A DNA stretch of 41,753 nt from Alistipes sp. (lineage in GTDB: Bacteria; Bacteroidota; Bacteroidia; Bacteroidales; Rikenellaceae): assembly GCA_031285345.1 (NCBI GenBank), contig JAITWI010000082.1, positions 1-41,753 of the forward strand, written 5' to 3'. Every line of letters begins with the position of its first letter. Position 1 is the stretch's first letter. The notes under the pieces are model-generated. The model saw nothing but the letters and a program-made list of their open reading frames with translations. It was not told the origin of the DNA and ran no database searches. This document shows, piece by piece, positions 25,241 through 33,478 of this stretch. A program made the translations under genes and the position numbers.

Positions 25241-26587
25241 ATGAATAAACGTTCGCTATTCGCCCTCGCGGCAATCTCCATCGCCCTTGTGGCGTGTAAC
25301 CCCGAAAATCCCGGCGACAAACCCGTCGCGGTGGAGGGTGTAACCATCTCCACGCCCCAAGAGGAGGCCATAACGATGAACGTGGGCGACGAGTTCACCT
25401 TCGAAGCCGCCCTCGAACCCCTGGAGGCCACCAACAACAAAATGACATGGTCGACGAGCAACGCCGACGCCGTGACGATCGACCCCGCCACCGGTGAAGC
25501 CGTGGCCGTGGCCGCGACCGAAGAGCCCGTCACCATCACCGTAACCACCGAAGAGGGTGATTTCGAAGACACGGTGGAAGTGACCGTAAGCGTGCCCGTG
25601 GAAACGATCCTCATCTCGCCGGTCGAGATGGTCGTGACCGAGGGCGAAACCAAAGCGTTCACCGCCGAGGTGCAGCCCGCCGAAGCCACCAACAAAGAGA
25701 TTGAGTGGTCGAGCGACGACGACACCGTGGCCACCGTCGACCAGCAGGGCAACGTGACGGGTGTCAAGGCCGGCAACACCACCATCAATGTAGTAGCTAA
25801 GGACGGCAGCGGAGTGACGAACTCCCGCAGCGTGATGGTGAAGGCCGCCTTCGTGCCGCCCGCCATCGTGCAGGAAATTTTGGCCGACATGGTCGACGTG
25901 TTGGGCGGAACGTTCGAGTTGGGTACCGGCGAGGACGCCAACAACGCGACCCACGAGGTGACGTTGAGCAACTTCAAGATCGGTAAATTCGAGGTGACCC
26001 AAAGGCAGTACGAAGAGGTGACGGGCAAGACGCTCGCCGATATGGTCGACTTAGCTGGCAACGGAATGCCCGGAATGCCAATCTACGGCGAGGGTGACGA
26101 CTACCCGATATACTACCTCAACCGCACCGACGCGCAGGCCTTTATCGACATTCTCTGCGAGATCAGCGGATGGATGAATTTCCGTCTCCCCACCGAGGCC
26201 GAGTGGGAATACGCGGCTCGCGGAGGCAACATCAGCGAAGGTTATCAGTTCAGTGGAAGCGATGATGCCAACGCCGTGAGTTGGAATGGGGACAATGCCG
26301 AAAGAACTTCGCATCCTGTCGGACAAAAGGCCCCCAACGAACTTGGTCTGTACGATATGACAGGCAACGTACTTGAATGGGTGAGCGACACCTACGGCCC
26401 CTATCCCACCGAACCGCAAACCGACCCCTTCGGAGCGGAGACCGGTAACTACGGCGTACTTCGCGGCGGCAGCTTTTTTCTTTCGGCGGCGACGTCGTCA
26501 TACTATCTCGTAAACAGCTATCGTGGAAACTATTTGCCCACCGCGCGTAATATAGAAAACGGATTCCGTGTCGTTCTGGCCGAGTAG
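25241..26587 (+). CDS. Lipoprotein with two BIG2-like domains and a SUMF1-fold domain
   Basis: This 448-residue protein has a lipobox (L-V-A-C, Cys19), then two Ig-like BIG2 repeats (about 30-115 and 116-205; EATNNKMTWSTSNADAVTID and EATNKEIEWSSDDDTVATVD), then a formylglycine-generating-enzyme-like fold (about 215-448). The latter is shown by LGGTFELGTGE, FEVTQRQYEEVTG, RLPTEAEWEYAARGG, YDMTGNVLEWVSDTYG, VLRGGSFF and NGFRVVLAE. The two active-site cysteines of true FGE, expected just after the RGGS motif, are absent, so it is probably not a sulfatase-activating enzyme. Surface binding is a likely role (inference). It stands alone, flanked by a 263-base spacer and a strong terminator. Its codon use is less GC-extreme toward the 3' end. 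Confidence 0.9.
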   Translation: MNKRSLFALAAISIALVACNPENPGDKPVAVEGVTISTPQEEAITMNVGDEFTFEAALEPLEATNNKMTWSTSNADAVTIDPATGEAVAVAATEEPVTITVTTEEGDFEDTVEVTVSVPVETILISPVEMVVTEGETKAFTAEVQPAEATNKEIEWSSDDDTVATVDQQGNVTGVKAGNTTINVVAKDGSGVTNSRSVMVKAAFVPPAIVQEILADMVDVLGGTFELGTGEDANNATHEVTLSNFKIGKFEVTQRQYEEVTGKTLADMVDLAGNGMPGMPIYGEGDDYPIYYLNRTDAQAFIDILCEISGWMNFRLPTEAEWEYAARGGNISEGYQFSGSDDANAVSWNGDNAERTSHPVGQKAPNELGLYDMTGNVLEWVSDTYGPYPTEPQTDPFGAETGNYGVLRGGSFFLSAATSSYYLVNSYRGNYLPTARNIENGFRVVLAE

Positions 26588-26625
26588 TCTCTCCCCGGAG
26601 GCGTAATATCCGGAAGCGCAAATAG

Positions 26626-26665
26626 AGTTCGGGTCCATGCGAGATTTATCGCATGGACCCGAACT
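26626..26665 (+). terminator. Strong terminator after the SUMF1 lipoprotein
   Basis: A perfect 17-bp stem (26626-26642 with 26649-26665; GGGTCCATGC in the left arm), loop GATTTA, followed by CCGTTTTT. Confidence 0.85.
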
Positions 26666-26701
26666 CCGTTTTTCGGCGTCATCGCCCCGCTTTCCCGGCC
26701 G

Positions 26702-26884
26702 CTAAGGGTGCTTGCGCTTGGGATTGCTCAGCCGTCGTTCGATGAAGGTGCCCTTGGGCGCGTCGGCTATATAAGGGGTCGAACGAAAGTGGTCGGGCAC
26801 CACGCGGCCCGTATTGGTGGTGTAACCCTTTACGAACACCCGCTTTGTGTCGCCGCCGCCCGGGTTTTTCGGTTTGTGATCCAT
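26702..26884 (-). CDS. Small basic hypothetical protein, 60 residues
   Basis: I do not recognise a named family. The product (MDHKPKNPGGGDTKRVFVKG...) is basic, Gly/Pro-rich and has no membrane helix. The pattern VKGYTTNTGRVVPDHFRS resembles short conserved proteins of Bacteroidota that I cannot name. It lies between two plus-strand genes, convergent with the lipoprotein gene, and shares the GC-rich composition of real genes while the surrounding spacer is AT-rich, which supports coding. No clear promoter box is seen upstream. Confidence 0.4.
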   Translation of the reverse strand: MDHKPKNPGGGDTKRVFVKGYTTNTGRVVPDHFRSTPYIADAPKGTFIERRLSNPKRKHP

Positions 26885-27049
26885 CGGTCTACTGTTTTTT
26901 TGTGCTTACCGACTAACAGACAGACAAATTGCGTGCAAAACTTTAGCTCGCTGCCGCATTTTTTTTAGAAATTGTATAAATTTACCTTACCTTTATCTGC
27001 GCTGCGCTTGATTAAGATAGGCCGCGGTTCGGAAAACCACAAACTTCGC

Positions 27050-27080
27050 TTGCGTTTTCGCTCACCTTGCACTATCTTTG
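27050..27080 (+). promoter_or_regulatory. Promoter of tig
   Basis: TTG at 27050-27052, 20 bases, then TATCTTTG at 27073-27080, exact at the -7 box. It lies 40 bases before the ATG at 27121, in an otherwise AT-rich spacer. Confidence 0.65.
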
Positions 27081-27120
27081 TCGACTATATTTGGCAAAAA
27101 ACATATAAAAACATACCCTA

Positions 27121-28452
27121 ATGAACGTCACAGCAACCGAAAAACCGGGCAAAGTGATGGTGCTCACAGCCACCGTCACCGAAGCCGATTACGCCCCCGA
27201 AGTAGATAAGAGCCTGCGCGAGTATCGCCGCAAGGCCAACGTCCCCGGATTCCGCCCCGGCATGGTGCCGATGAGCATCATCAACAAAATGTACCGCAAG
27301 GGCGCCGTCGCCGAACAGGCCTACCGCAAAGCCAACGAGGCGGTGTTCAAACATCTGGAAGATAGCAAGATCGACATCATGGGCGACGTGATGCCCTCGG
27401 ACGACCAGCCGGAGCTCGATTTCGACGGCGCGACCGAGCACCTGTTCATGTTCGAGGTGGGCGTGGCTCCCAAGGTCGACGTCACCGTCGGCGCCGACGA
27501 CAAGTTGACCCTCAACAAGATCAAGCCGTCGAAGGAGATGCGCGAGGGCTACCGCTCCAACTTCCTGCGCCGCTTCTCGTCGCTCAAAGACGTGGATAAA
27601 GTGACCAAGGACGAAGCGCTCGAAGTGTCGCTCGACGGCGGCGACGTTCACGTCGACGAAGCCTACGTGGGTCTCATCTCGATGAGTGACGATGAGCGTA
27701 AACCGTTCGTGGGCAAAAAAGTGGGCGACGCGATAAAGGTCGACGTGCGCAAATTGTATAAAGATCCCAAACAGCTGACCGCCGTGATGGGTATCGAAGA
27801 GGAGCAGATAGAGAGCCTCGCCCCCGAATTCACCGCCACCGTCAAGCGCATCCGCCAATTCGCCGAGCCCGCCTTGGATGGCGAGTTCTTCAAACTTGCG
27901 TTCCCCGACGGATCGGTCGCCGACGCGGCCGCGTTCGAAAAGTATATCGACGACGCTATCACCGCCGATCTCGCGCGTGAAAGCGGCTACCTCTTCTCGG
28001 CCGACCTAAAGAAGCACCTGATGGCCAAGGCCAACCTGTCGCTGCCCGAGGAGTTCCTAAAAAAATGGCTCTACGCCGTCAACGAGGGCAAATTCTCGAT
28101 GGAGGAGATCGAAAAAGACTTCGCGGCGTTCCTGCAAATGATGAGCTGGAACCTCATCATGCGCCACTTCGCCGACACGATGGACATTCGCGTCGAGCAG
28201 GACGACCTGATGAAAGAGGCCAAAGCCATCGCCCGCATGCAGTTCGCCCAGTACGGCATGAGCCAGGTGCCCGACGAAACTCTGGAGGGTTACGCCAAGA
28301 GCATACTGGGCAACAAGGAGGAGGCGCAGCGGATTTTCGAACAGGTGCGCGAGCGCAAGATTCTCGCCGCCCTCACCCCGCTGGTCAAAACCACCGAAAA
28401 GAGCGTCTCGTTAGAGGAGTTCCAAAAGCTCGCCGCCGCCGCGCAGGCGTAA
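27121..28452 (+). CDS. tig: Trigger factor
   Basis: Trigger factor is the ribosome-bound chaperone that meets nascent chains. The 443-residue protein has the N-terminal ribosome-binding domain with the signature loop NVPGFRPGMVPMSIINKMY, a middle region (about 150-250) in the place of the FKBP-like isomerase domain but weakly conserved, and a helical C-terminal chaperone domain (about 255-435, e.g. LPEEFLKKWLYAVNEGKFSM). In Bacteroidota GMVP replaces the GKVP seen elsewhere in the signature. Genes clpP and clpX, which often follow tig, are not next to it. It is monocistronic with its own promoter and terminator. Confidence 0.94.
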   Translation: MNVTATEKPGKVMVLTATVTEADYAPEVDKSLREYRRKANVPGFRPGMVPMSIINKMYRKGAVAEQAYRKANEAVFKHLEDSKIDIMGDVMPSDDQPELDFDGATEHLFMFEVGVAPKVDVTVGADDKLTLNKIKPSKEMREGYRSNFLRRFSSLKDVDKVTKDEALEVSLDGGDVHVDEAYVGLISMSDDERKPFVGKKVGDAIKVDVRKLYKDPKQLTAVMGIEEEQIESLAPEFTATVKRIRQFAEPALDGEFFKLAFPDGSVADAAAFEKYIDDAITADLARESGYLFSADLKKHLMAKANLSLPEEFLKKWLYAVNEGKFSMEEIEKDFAAFLQMMSWNLIMRHFADTMDIRVEQDDLMKEAKAIARMQFAQYGMSQVPDETLEGYAKSILGNKEEAQRIFEQVRERKILAALTPLVKTTEKSVSLEEFQKLAAAAQA

Positions 28453-28523
28453 CGCTTTCGGGTAGCGCGTTGCATCACGGGGGTAAAATCCGCGAGGCGC
28501 AGGCGTAACTCACCTTATATAAA

Positions 28524-28553
28524 AGAAGGCAACCTCTCAAAAGGTTGCCTTCT
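28524..28553 (+). terminator. Terminator between tig and mdh
   Basis: A perfect 12-bp stem AGAAGGCAACCT (28524-28535) and AGGTTGCCTTCT (28542-28553), loop CTCAAA. The flanks are A-rich to the left and moderately T-rich to the right, so it could also stop mdh transcripts from the other side. Confidence 0.75.
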
Positions 28554-28599
28554 TCGTGTTGTCTAATCGGGGGCTCTTTACAGCGCACCAAACAAGGAT

Positions 28600-29541
28600 T
28601 TACAGCGCACCGATCTCCTTGAGCACGTCGTTGGTCTTGCGAACCGCGGCGGCCGAAGCTTCGAACTTCGCCTTCTCGTCGGCGCTCAGTTCCATCTCGA
28701 TCACCCTTTCGGCACCGCCGCGGCCGATCACCGTCGGAACGCCGATGCAGATATCCTTCTGGCCATATTGGCCGTCCAACGACACGCACGAGGGAATAAC
28801 CTTCTTTTGGTCGAAAACGATCGCCTCCACAACCGAAGCGGCGGCGGCTCCGGGAGCGTACCACGCCGAGGTGCCCAACAGACCGGTCAGCGTCGCGCCG
28901 CCCACCATGGTGTCGGCCACTACGTTGCCCAGCACCTCCGCCGAAGCGAATTTGCAAACCGGAACACCCCTGTACGAGGCCTTCTCCACCAGCGGGATCA
29001 TCGTAGTGTCGCCGTGACCGCCGATCACCATGCCGTCCACATCCGACATCGAGGCGCCCAGCGCCTTGGCCAGATAGCAGCGGAAGCGCGACGAGTCCAA
29101 TTGGCCGCCCATGCCGAATACGCGTGCCGCGGGCAGACCGCTCGACTTCAAAGCGAGGTAGGTCATCGTATCCATCGGGTTGGCGACGATCAGGTAGATG
29201 GCGCCCGGGGAGTGCTTGAGCGCCTCGCCCATCACCGCCTTGACGATGCCGGCGTTGACGCCGATGAGCTCCTCGCGGGTCATGCCCGGTTTGCGGGGAA
29301 CGCCCGAGGTGATCACCACAACGTCGGAATTGGCCGTGGCGGCGTAGTCGTTGGTCACGCCGGTGACTTTGGTGTCGAAGCCCACGAGGGTCGAGGTCTG
29401 GTAGATGTCGAGCATTTTGCCCTCCGAGAGTCCCTCCTTGATGTCGATCAGCACCACTTCGGATGCGATCTTGCGCATCGCCAGCACATTGGCGCAGGTC
29501 GCGCCGACGTTGCCCGCGCCGATAACTGTTACTTTACTCAT
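28600..29541 (-). CDS. mdh: Malate dehydrogenase
   Basis: Mdh interconverts malate and oxaloacetate with NAD(H); in fermenting Bacteroidota it serves the reductive path from oxaloacetate to succinate and propionate. The 313-residue protein belongs to the LDH-like Mdh group: VTVIGAGNVGATCANVLA (NAD binding), VVVITSGVPRKPGMTREELI (substrate Arg residues), IVANPMDTMTYLA and the catalytic His in VIGGHGDTTMIPL. The length is typical. It lies 108 bases downstream of gcvH on the same strand; whether it has its own promoter is unclear, since no TAnnTTTG box is found in that spacer. Confidence 0.96.
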   Translation of the reverse strand: MSKVTVIGAGNVGATCANVLAMRKIASEVVLIDIKEGLSEGKMLDIYQTSTLVGFDTKVTGVTNDYAATANSDVVVITSGVPRKPGMTREELIGVNAGIVKAVMGEALKHSPGAIYLIVANPMDTMTYLALKSSGLPAARVFGMGGQLDSSRFRCYLAKALGASMSDVDGMVIGGHGDTTMIPLVEKASYRGVPVCKFASAEVLGNVVADTMVGGATLTGLLGTSAWYAPGAAAASVVEAIVFDQKKVIPSCVSLDGQYGQKDICIGVPTVIGRGGAERVIEMELSADEKAKFEASAAAVRKTNDVLKEIGAL

Positions 29542-29649
29542 TTCGTATGATTTTTAGAGCGTTAGCATTGTTGGTCGGGAGTTCCGAAACGGAACGTAAC
29601 CGATTCGATTCGATTCGCCGAGTCCGCCCGAATCCCGATAGGGCGACCG

Positions 29650-30027
29650 TTAGCCTACCAGCGCGTTGTACTGCTCGGCGGACATAAGGCCGTCCACCTG
29701 GGCGGGATTCGACATTTTGACTTTGATGATCCAGCCCTCGCCGTAGGCGTCTTTGTTGACCGCGTCGGGAGCGTCGTCCAGAGCCGAGTTGAACTCCACC
29801 ACTTCGCCGCTCACGGGGCAGAAGAGGTCGGAGACGGTTTTGACCGCTTCGATGGTGCCGAATACGCTGTCGGCTTCGATCGTTTCGCCAACCGTGGCAA
29901 CGTCGACGAATACGATGTCGCCCAACTGCGACTGAGCGAAATCGGTGATGCCGACTACGGCCACATCGCCCTCGACGCGAACCCATTCGTGATCTTTGGT
30001 GTACTTGAGGCTTGCAGGAGTGTTCAT
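29650..30027 (-). CDS. gcvH: Glycine cleavage system H protein
   Basis: GcvH carries the aminomethyl group on a lipoyl arm between the P, T and L proteins of glycine cleavage. The 125-residue protein has the lipoylation site [14 protein letters not shown] (Lys63) and starts [20 protein letters not shown], both diagnostic. It has a full TTTG-N20-TATCTTTG promoter. The other gcv genes are not in the window, which is common in Bacteroidota. The length is normal. Confidence 0.96.
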   Translation of the reverse strand: MNTPASLKYTKDHEWVRVEGDVAVVGITDFAQSQLGDIVFVDVATVGETIEADSVFGTIEAVKTVSDLFCPVSGEVVEFNSALDDAPDAVNKDAYGEGWIIKVKMSNPAQVDGLMSAEQYNALVG

Positions 30028-30078
30028 TGTGTCTTCTATTTTTTAAGGTTTGATTTATGATGCGATTTTTGTGACGCA

Positions 30079-30110
30079 CAAAGATAGTGCTCTTCGGGCG
30101 AAAAGCCAAA
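30079..30110 (-). promoter_or_regulatory. Promoter of gcvH
   Basis: On the minus strand TTTG (30110-30107), 20 bases, then TATCTTTG (30086-30079), exact in both boxes, 51 bases before the gcvH ATG. The -33 box lies just beyond the stop of the upstream glycosyltransferase gene. Confidence 0.7.
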
Positions 30111-30111
30111 T

Positions 30112-31143
30112 CTATTTTCGGTAGGTTTCCCACACCTTTCCGACTATCGCCTCGGGGGCGATTTCGGTCAGGCAGCGGTAGTCGCCGTGACGGCAGGGAC
30201 GGTTGCCCACCACCGAACAGGGGCGGCACTCCAACTGCAGCTGAACGGCGCAGGAGGGATCCTGCCCCAGGCCGTAGTAGCCTGCGTAGGGATGGGTCGC
30301 GCCCCACACCGACACCACCCGCGTGCCCACCAGCGAGGCCATCTGCATCGACACGGAGTCCATCGTAAGCATCACGTCGAGATTCGAAATGAGGTTCAGT
30401 TCGTCGCCCAAACCCATCACCCCGATCACCGAAAAGACGTTGTCGGACTGCGAGGCTATCTGTTCGGCCAGCCGCCGCTCCTCGCTTCCGCCGCCGAAAA
30501 TAAAAACTTTTTGAGCGTCGCGCGCGATTTCGGCCACCACACGTTCCATCTGCTCGACGGGGTAGATCTTGGCGCTGTACTTGGCGAACGGGGCGATGCC
30601 GATCCATGGGCCCGTCTTTTTGCCGTGCAGATAGTTTATCGCCAGAGGCACGGGCAGCTGCATCCCCAGGGCGGGCTGGGGCTTGAGCTCGAACCCCAGG
30701 TCGCGCAACACGTCGGCGTAGCGTTCGACGGTGGTTTTGAGTTGGTGGAAGTTGAGGTATCCGCGGCGGCAGAGGCGGCGCTTGGAGTCGTGCCCGGCGT
30801 CGATGTGCGCCACGCGGCACCGTTTGATCCTCAAAATGTTGCGGATGATTCGGCTGGAGATGTTGTTTTGCATGTCGGCCACCGCGTCCACCCCGTCCCT
30901 CTTGGCGTCGGCGGCGAGGCGGAACGGCCCCCAAAACCCCTTGTGGCGCACGTGGCGGTTGAGCAGAAAGAACCTCATGTTGCGAATCCCGCGAAAGAAC
31001 GGCGCGTAGAACGGCCGCGTGAGCACGGTGATGCGCACGTCGGGATAGTTCTCGCGCAGCGCCCGCACGACCGGCACCGTCATCGCCACGTCGCCCATCA
31101 GCGACTGACGAATGATGAGGATATGTTTAGGGAGGGGTTTCAT
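30112..31143 (-). CDS. Glycosyltransferase family 9 (heptosyltransferase-like)
   Basis: This 343-residue protein resembles the ADP-heptose:LPS heptosyltransferases (GT9, GT-B fold) that build the lipopolysaccharide core at the inner face of the cytoplasmic membrane. It begins MKPLPKHILIIRQSLMGDVA, the GDV loop typical of WaaC/WaaF, and has VFIFGGGSEERRLAEQIASQ, VMLTMDSVSMQMASLVGTRV (the conserved xMDSxxMHxA-type region, here with Gln where His is common) and VSVWGATHPYAGYYG. The ATG at 31143 is preferred over one 13 codons upstream. The exact sugar donor cannot be told. It is divergent from the peptidoglycan hydrolase gene. Confidence 0.88.
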   Translation of the reverse strand: MKPLPKHILIIRQSLMGDVAMTVPVVRALRENYPDVRITVLTRPFYAPFFRGIRNMRFFLLNRHVRHKGFWGPFRLAADAKRDGVDAVADMQNNISSRIIRNILRIKRCRVAHIDAGHDSKRRLCRRGYLNFHQLKTTVERYADVLRDLGFELKPQPALGMQLPVPLAINYLHGKKTGPWIGIAPFAKYSAKIYPVEQMERVVAEIARDAQKVFIFGGGSEERRLAEQIASQSDNVFSVIGVMGLGDELNLISNLDVMLTMDSVSMQMASLVGTRVVSVWGATHPYAGYYGLGQDPSCAVQLQLECRPCSVVGNRPCRHGDYRCLTEIAPEAIVGKVWETYRK

Positions 31144-31198
31144 AAAATTATCGTGCGTGGCAAACAGTGAGTCACTCCGCAAATTTAATAAATTTTTC

Positions 31199-31206
31199 TA
31201 CCTTTG
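31199..31206 (+). promoter_or_regulatory. -7 box for the glucosaminidase gene
   Basis: TACCTTTG, exact. It ends only 4 bases before the ATG at 31211, so transcription should start at or next to the start codon. No -33 TTTG is seen. Confidence 0.55.
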
Positions 31207-31210
31207 TGAA

Positions 31211-32014
31211 ATGAATTTTCTTAAATCCGTCACACTTTGCATAGCCTTGTCGGCCGCAGGTGCGTTGCCGGCGCAAAACATATCGCGCGCCGAGTATATC
31301 GAACGCTACAAGGGCATCGCCGTCGCCCATCAGGAGAAATACGGAATCCCGGCCAGCATCAAGATGGCGCAAGGCATTCTCGAAAGCGCCAATGGCAACT
31401 CGCGCCTCGCCCTGGAGGGCAACAACCACTTCGGCATAAAGTGCAAGTCGGACTGGACGGGGCTCACCATCCATCACGACGACGACGCGGCGGGCGAATG
31501 TTTCCGCCGCTACGACTCGGCCGAGGAGTCGTGGGCCGACCACTCGGAGTTTCTCGACAACGGGGCGAGGTACCAATTTCTGTTCGAACTGGCGCCGACC
31601 GACTACGTTGCGTGGGCCAACGGTCTGAAAGCCGCCGGTTACGCCACCGACCCCAGCTACCCCGAGCGGCTGATCAAGATAATAGAGGACAACCGGCTCT
31701 ACCTGTTGGATAGGGGCGAACGGCCGGGGATGGACATTATAGTGGCGCGCGAACAGGCCTCCGAAGAGCGGTCTCGCGCAAGGGAGATCCCGTCGGGGCG
31801 CATCGACCCGGATTGTTTCCCCGTCTCGGTATATCCGGTGGACGGCAGGGCCATATTCCGCACCCCCGAGGGGCTGTTCATAGTGGCGCAAGAGGGTGAC
31901 ACGCCTCGGTCGTTGGCTCGCCTGGCCGGTGTCAGGGCCCGCCGCCTCGCCCGCCGTAACGGCATCGCAACCGACACCCCGCTCGCCGCCGGACAGAGCA
32001 TAAAATTGCAGTAA
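31211..32014 (+). CDS. Peptidoglycan hydrolase: glucosaminidase (GH73-like) with LysM-like end
   Basis: This 267-residue exported protein (signal peptide about 1-22, ending LPAQ) probably cleaves the glycan chain of peptidoglycan. The GH73/glucosaminidase domain (about 27-160) has YGIPASIKMAQGILESANGN with the expected catalytic Glu58, then NNHFGIKCKSDWTG and YDSAEESWADHSEFL, all hallmarks. After a linker the C-terminus (about 210-267) looks like one LysM-type wall-binding motif: GLFIVAQEGDTPRSLARLAG and LAAGQSIKL. Earlier in-frame starts lie upstream of the promoter box. It may form an operon with the next two genes (36- and 27-base gaps). Confidence 0.92.
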   Translation: MNFLKSVTLCIALSAAGALPAQNISRAEYIERYKGIAVAHQEKYGIPASIKMAQGILESANGNSRLALEGNNHFGIKCKSDWTGLTIHHDDDAAGECFRRYDSAEESWADHSEFLDNGARYQFLFELAPTDYVAWANGLKAAGYATDPSYPERLIKIIEDNRLYLLDRGERPGMDIIVAREQASEERSRAREIPSGRIDPDCFPVSVYPVDGRAIFRTPEGLFIVAQEGDTPRSLARLAGVRARRLARRNGIATDTPLAAGQSIKLQ

Positions 32015-32050
32015 AAAACCGCACCGAAAACCATCACCAACAGCAGAGAT

Positions 32051-32743
32051 ATGGAAAGCGTAACCGGACTGAGTCCGCGCCTGTTGCAGGCCGTCATCGA
32101 AAAGTCGAACCTCTCGCAGAGGATCTACGACAACACCTTCGCCGTGATGACCAAACTGAAGGAGATTTTGCACGAATTGGCCTCGGAGCTCGACGAGGAG
32201 CTGGAGGAGCGACTGGACGAGCGGGTGCGTATCGAATACCGCGACAGGGGGAAGTACGAGGCGCACTTCTTCTTCGGCGAGAACCTGCTCATCTTCTCCA
32301 TGCACACCGATATTTTCCGCTTCGCGCCGGGCGATGCCATCTGGAACAACGCCTACGTGGCCGACGCTCCGGACAACGCCGCCTGCGGGATCATCAACGT
32401 GTGGAACTTCCTGAAGGACTCGTTCGAGCACAAACGCCCGTTGGACGAGGGCTACTTAGTGGCTCGCATCTTCGTCAACCGCGAGATGCAGTTTATGGTC
32501 GAAGGCAAGGGGCAGGGTGCGTTTTTGCGACCCGAGTTCGGGAGACATCAGGTGACCAAGGACGCTCTGGGCGACGTGGTGGAGGCGGCGATCGACTACT
32601 CGCTGTCGTTCGACCTGTTGGTGCCGCCCTACCAGAGCGGCAAGGTGGCCACCGCCGAGCAGTTCAACACCCGGCTCGAAAACTCGAAGATGCAGACCGG
32701 TAAGCGATTGGGGTATGAGTTCGAGACGGAGGATATAAAATAG
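32051..32743 (+). CDS. Conserved hypothetical cytoplasmic protein
   Basis: I cannot name a function. The 230-residue product has no signal peptide or membrane helix. An acidic helix (about 36-60, KLKEILHELASELDEELEER) is followed by an alpha/beta domain with EAHFFFGENLLIFSMHTDIF and LVARIFVNREMQFMVEGKGQ, and a short basic tail. I recall similar proteins only from Bacteroidota. It lies 36 bases after the glucosaminidase gene and 27 bases before a membrane protein gene, all on the same strand. Codon use and composition are like its neighbours, so it is a real gene. Confidence 0.8.
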   Translation: MESVTGLSPRLLQAVIEKSNLSQRIYDNTFAVMTKLKEILHELASELDEELEERLDERVRIEYRDRGKYEAHFFFGENLLIFSMHTDIFRFAPGDAIWNNAYVADAPDNAACGIINVWNFLKDSFEHKRPLDEGYLVARIFVNREMQFMVEGKGQGAFLRPEFGRHQVTKDALGDVVEAAIDYSLSFDLLVPPYQSGKVATAEQFNTRLENSKMQTGKRLGYEFETEDIK

Positions 32744-32770
32744 TTATCGGGTCGCAGGTCGGCCGATGTG

Positions 32771-33463
32771 ATGATGAAAAGACAAGACATATTGGTGGTG
32801 GTGTGCGCGTTGGCGGTGCTGGCGCCGTTTTTCGTGTTCGACGGGGTGTACGCCGCCTACAAGGCTTTCAACGCCGGGCACGGAATGGTGATGAGTTTCG
32901 TGAAGTTCGCCGTGCTGTCGACCTTCGGCGAGTGCATCGGGCTGAGGATCACGGCGGGTGTCTGGTCGCGGCCGGGGTTCGGCATCGTGCCGCGAGCGCT
33001 GGTGTGGGGCGTGTTAGGGATGGGTATCTCGATGGCGATGACTATTTTTTCGACCGGTGTGCCGACGTTTTTGGTCTCTCTCGGGGAGGATGGCGCCGCG
33101 GGCGCTTTGGCCGGGGCGCTGTCGTGGGAGAAGGTGTGGGTCGCTTTCGCCGTGTCGGTGGCGATGAACACCATCTTCGCGCCGGTTTTCATGACGCTGC
33201 ACAAAATCACTGACACGCATATCGTCGGCTCGGGCGGTACGTTGCGCGGATTTTTCACCACGCCGTTCCGCATGGGCGATATCATTTCGGGACTCGATTG
33301 GCGGCGGCAGTGGAGCTTCGTTTTCGCCCGCACCATCCCGCTGTTTTGGTTTCCGGCGCATACGATAACGTTTTTGTTGCCGGGCGACCTTCGGGTGCTG
33401 TTCGCCGCGCTGTTGGGCGTCGTACTGGGGGTATTGTTGGCGCTCGCCGCACCCAAAAAATAG
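32771..33463 (+). CDS. Integral membrane protein of unknown function
   Basis: This roughly 230-residue protein has about five hydrophobic segments: residues near 7-28, 45-60, 75-105, 125-150 and 190-225 (ending LLGVVLGVLLALAAPKK). Between them, FRMGDIISGLDWRRQWSFVF and TIPLFWFPAHTITFLL are hydrophilic-to-membrane transitions with conserved-looking Trp and Pro residues. A distant likeness to Mpv17/PMP22-type membrane proteins crossed my mind but cannot be supported. Three start codons in a row (GTG 32768, ATG 32771, ATG 32774) leave the start uncertain by a residue or two. It ends 15 bases before the convergent rnhB gene. Confidence 0.78.
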   Translation: MMKRQDILVVVCALAVLAPFFVFDGVYAAYKAFNAGHGMVMSFVKFAVLSTFGECIGLRITAGVWSRPGFGIVPRALVWGVLGMGISMAMTIFSTGVPTFLVSLGEDGAAGALAGALSWEKVWVAFAVSVAMNTIFAPVFMTLHKITDTHIVGSGGTLRGFFTTPFRMGDIISGLDWRRQWSFVFARTIPLFWFPAHTITFLLPGDLRVLFAALLGVVLGVLLALAAPKK

Positions 33464-33478
33464 ATTTTTCGGCGGCCG

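Noticed and set aside
25241-26587. Sulfatase-maturing formylglycine-generating enzyme
   Set aside because: The fold matches, but both catalytic cysteines are absent.
29534-30934. A 466-codon minus-strand frame spanning gcvH and the glycosyltransferase
   Set aside because: Same strand but another frame of two well-supported genes; Arg/Pro-rich shadow.
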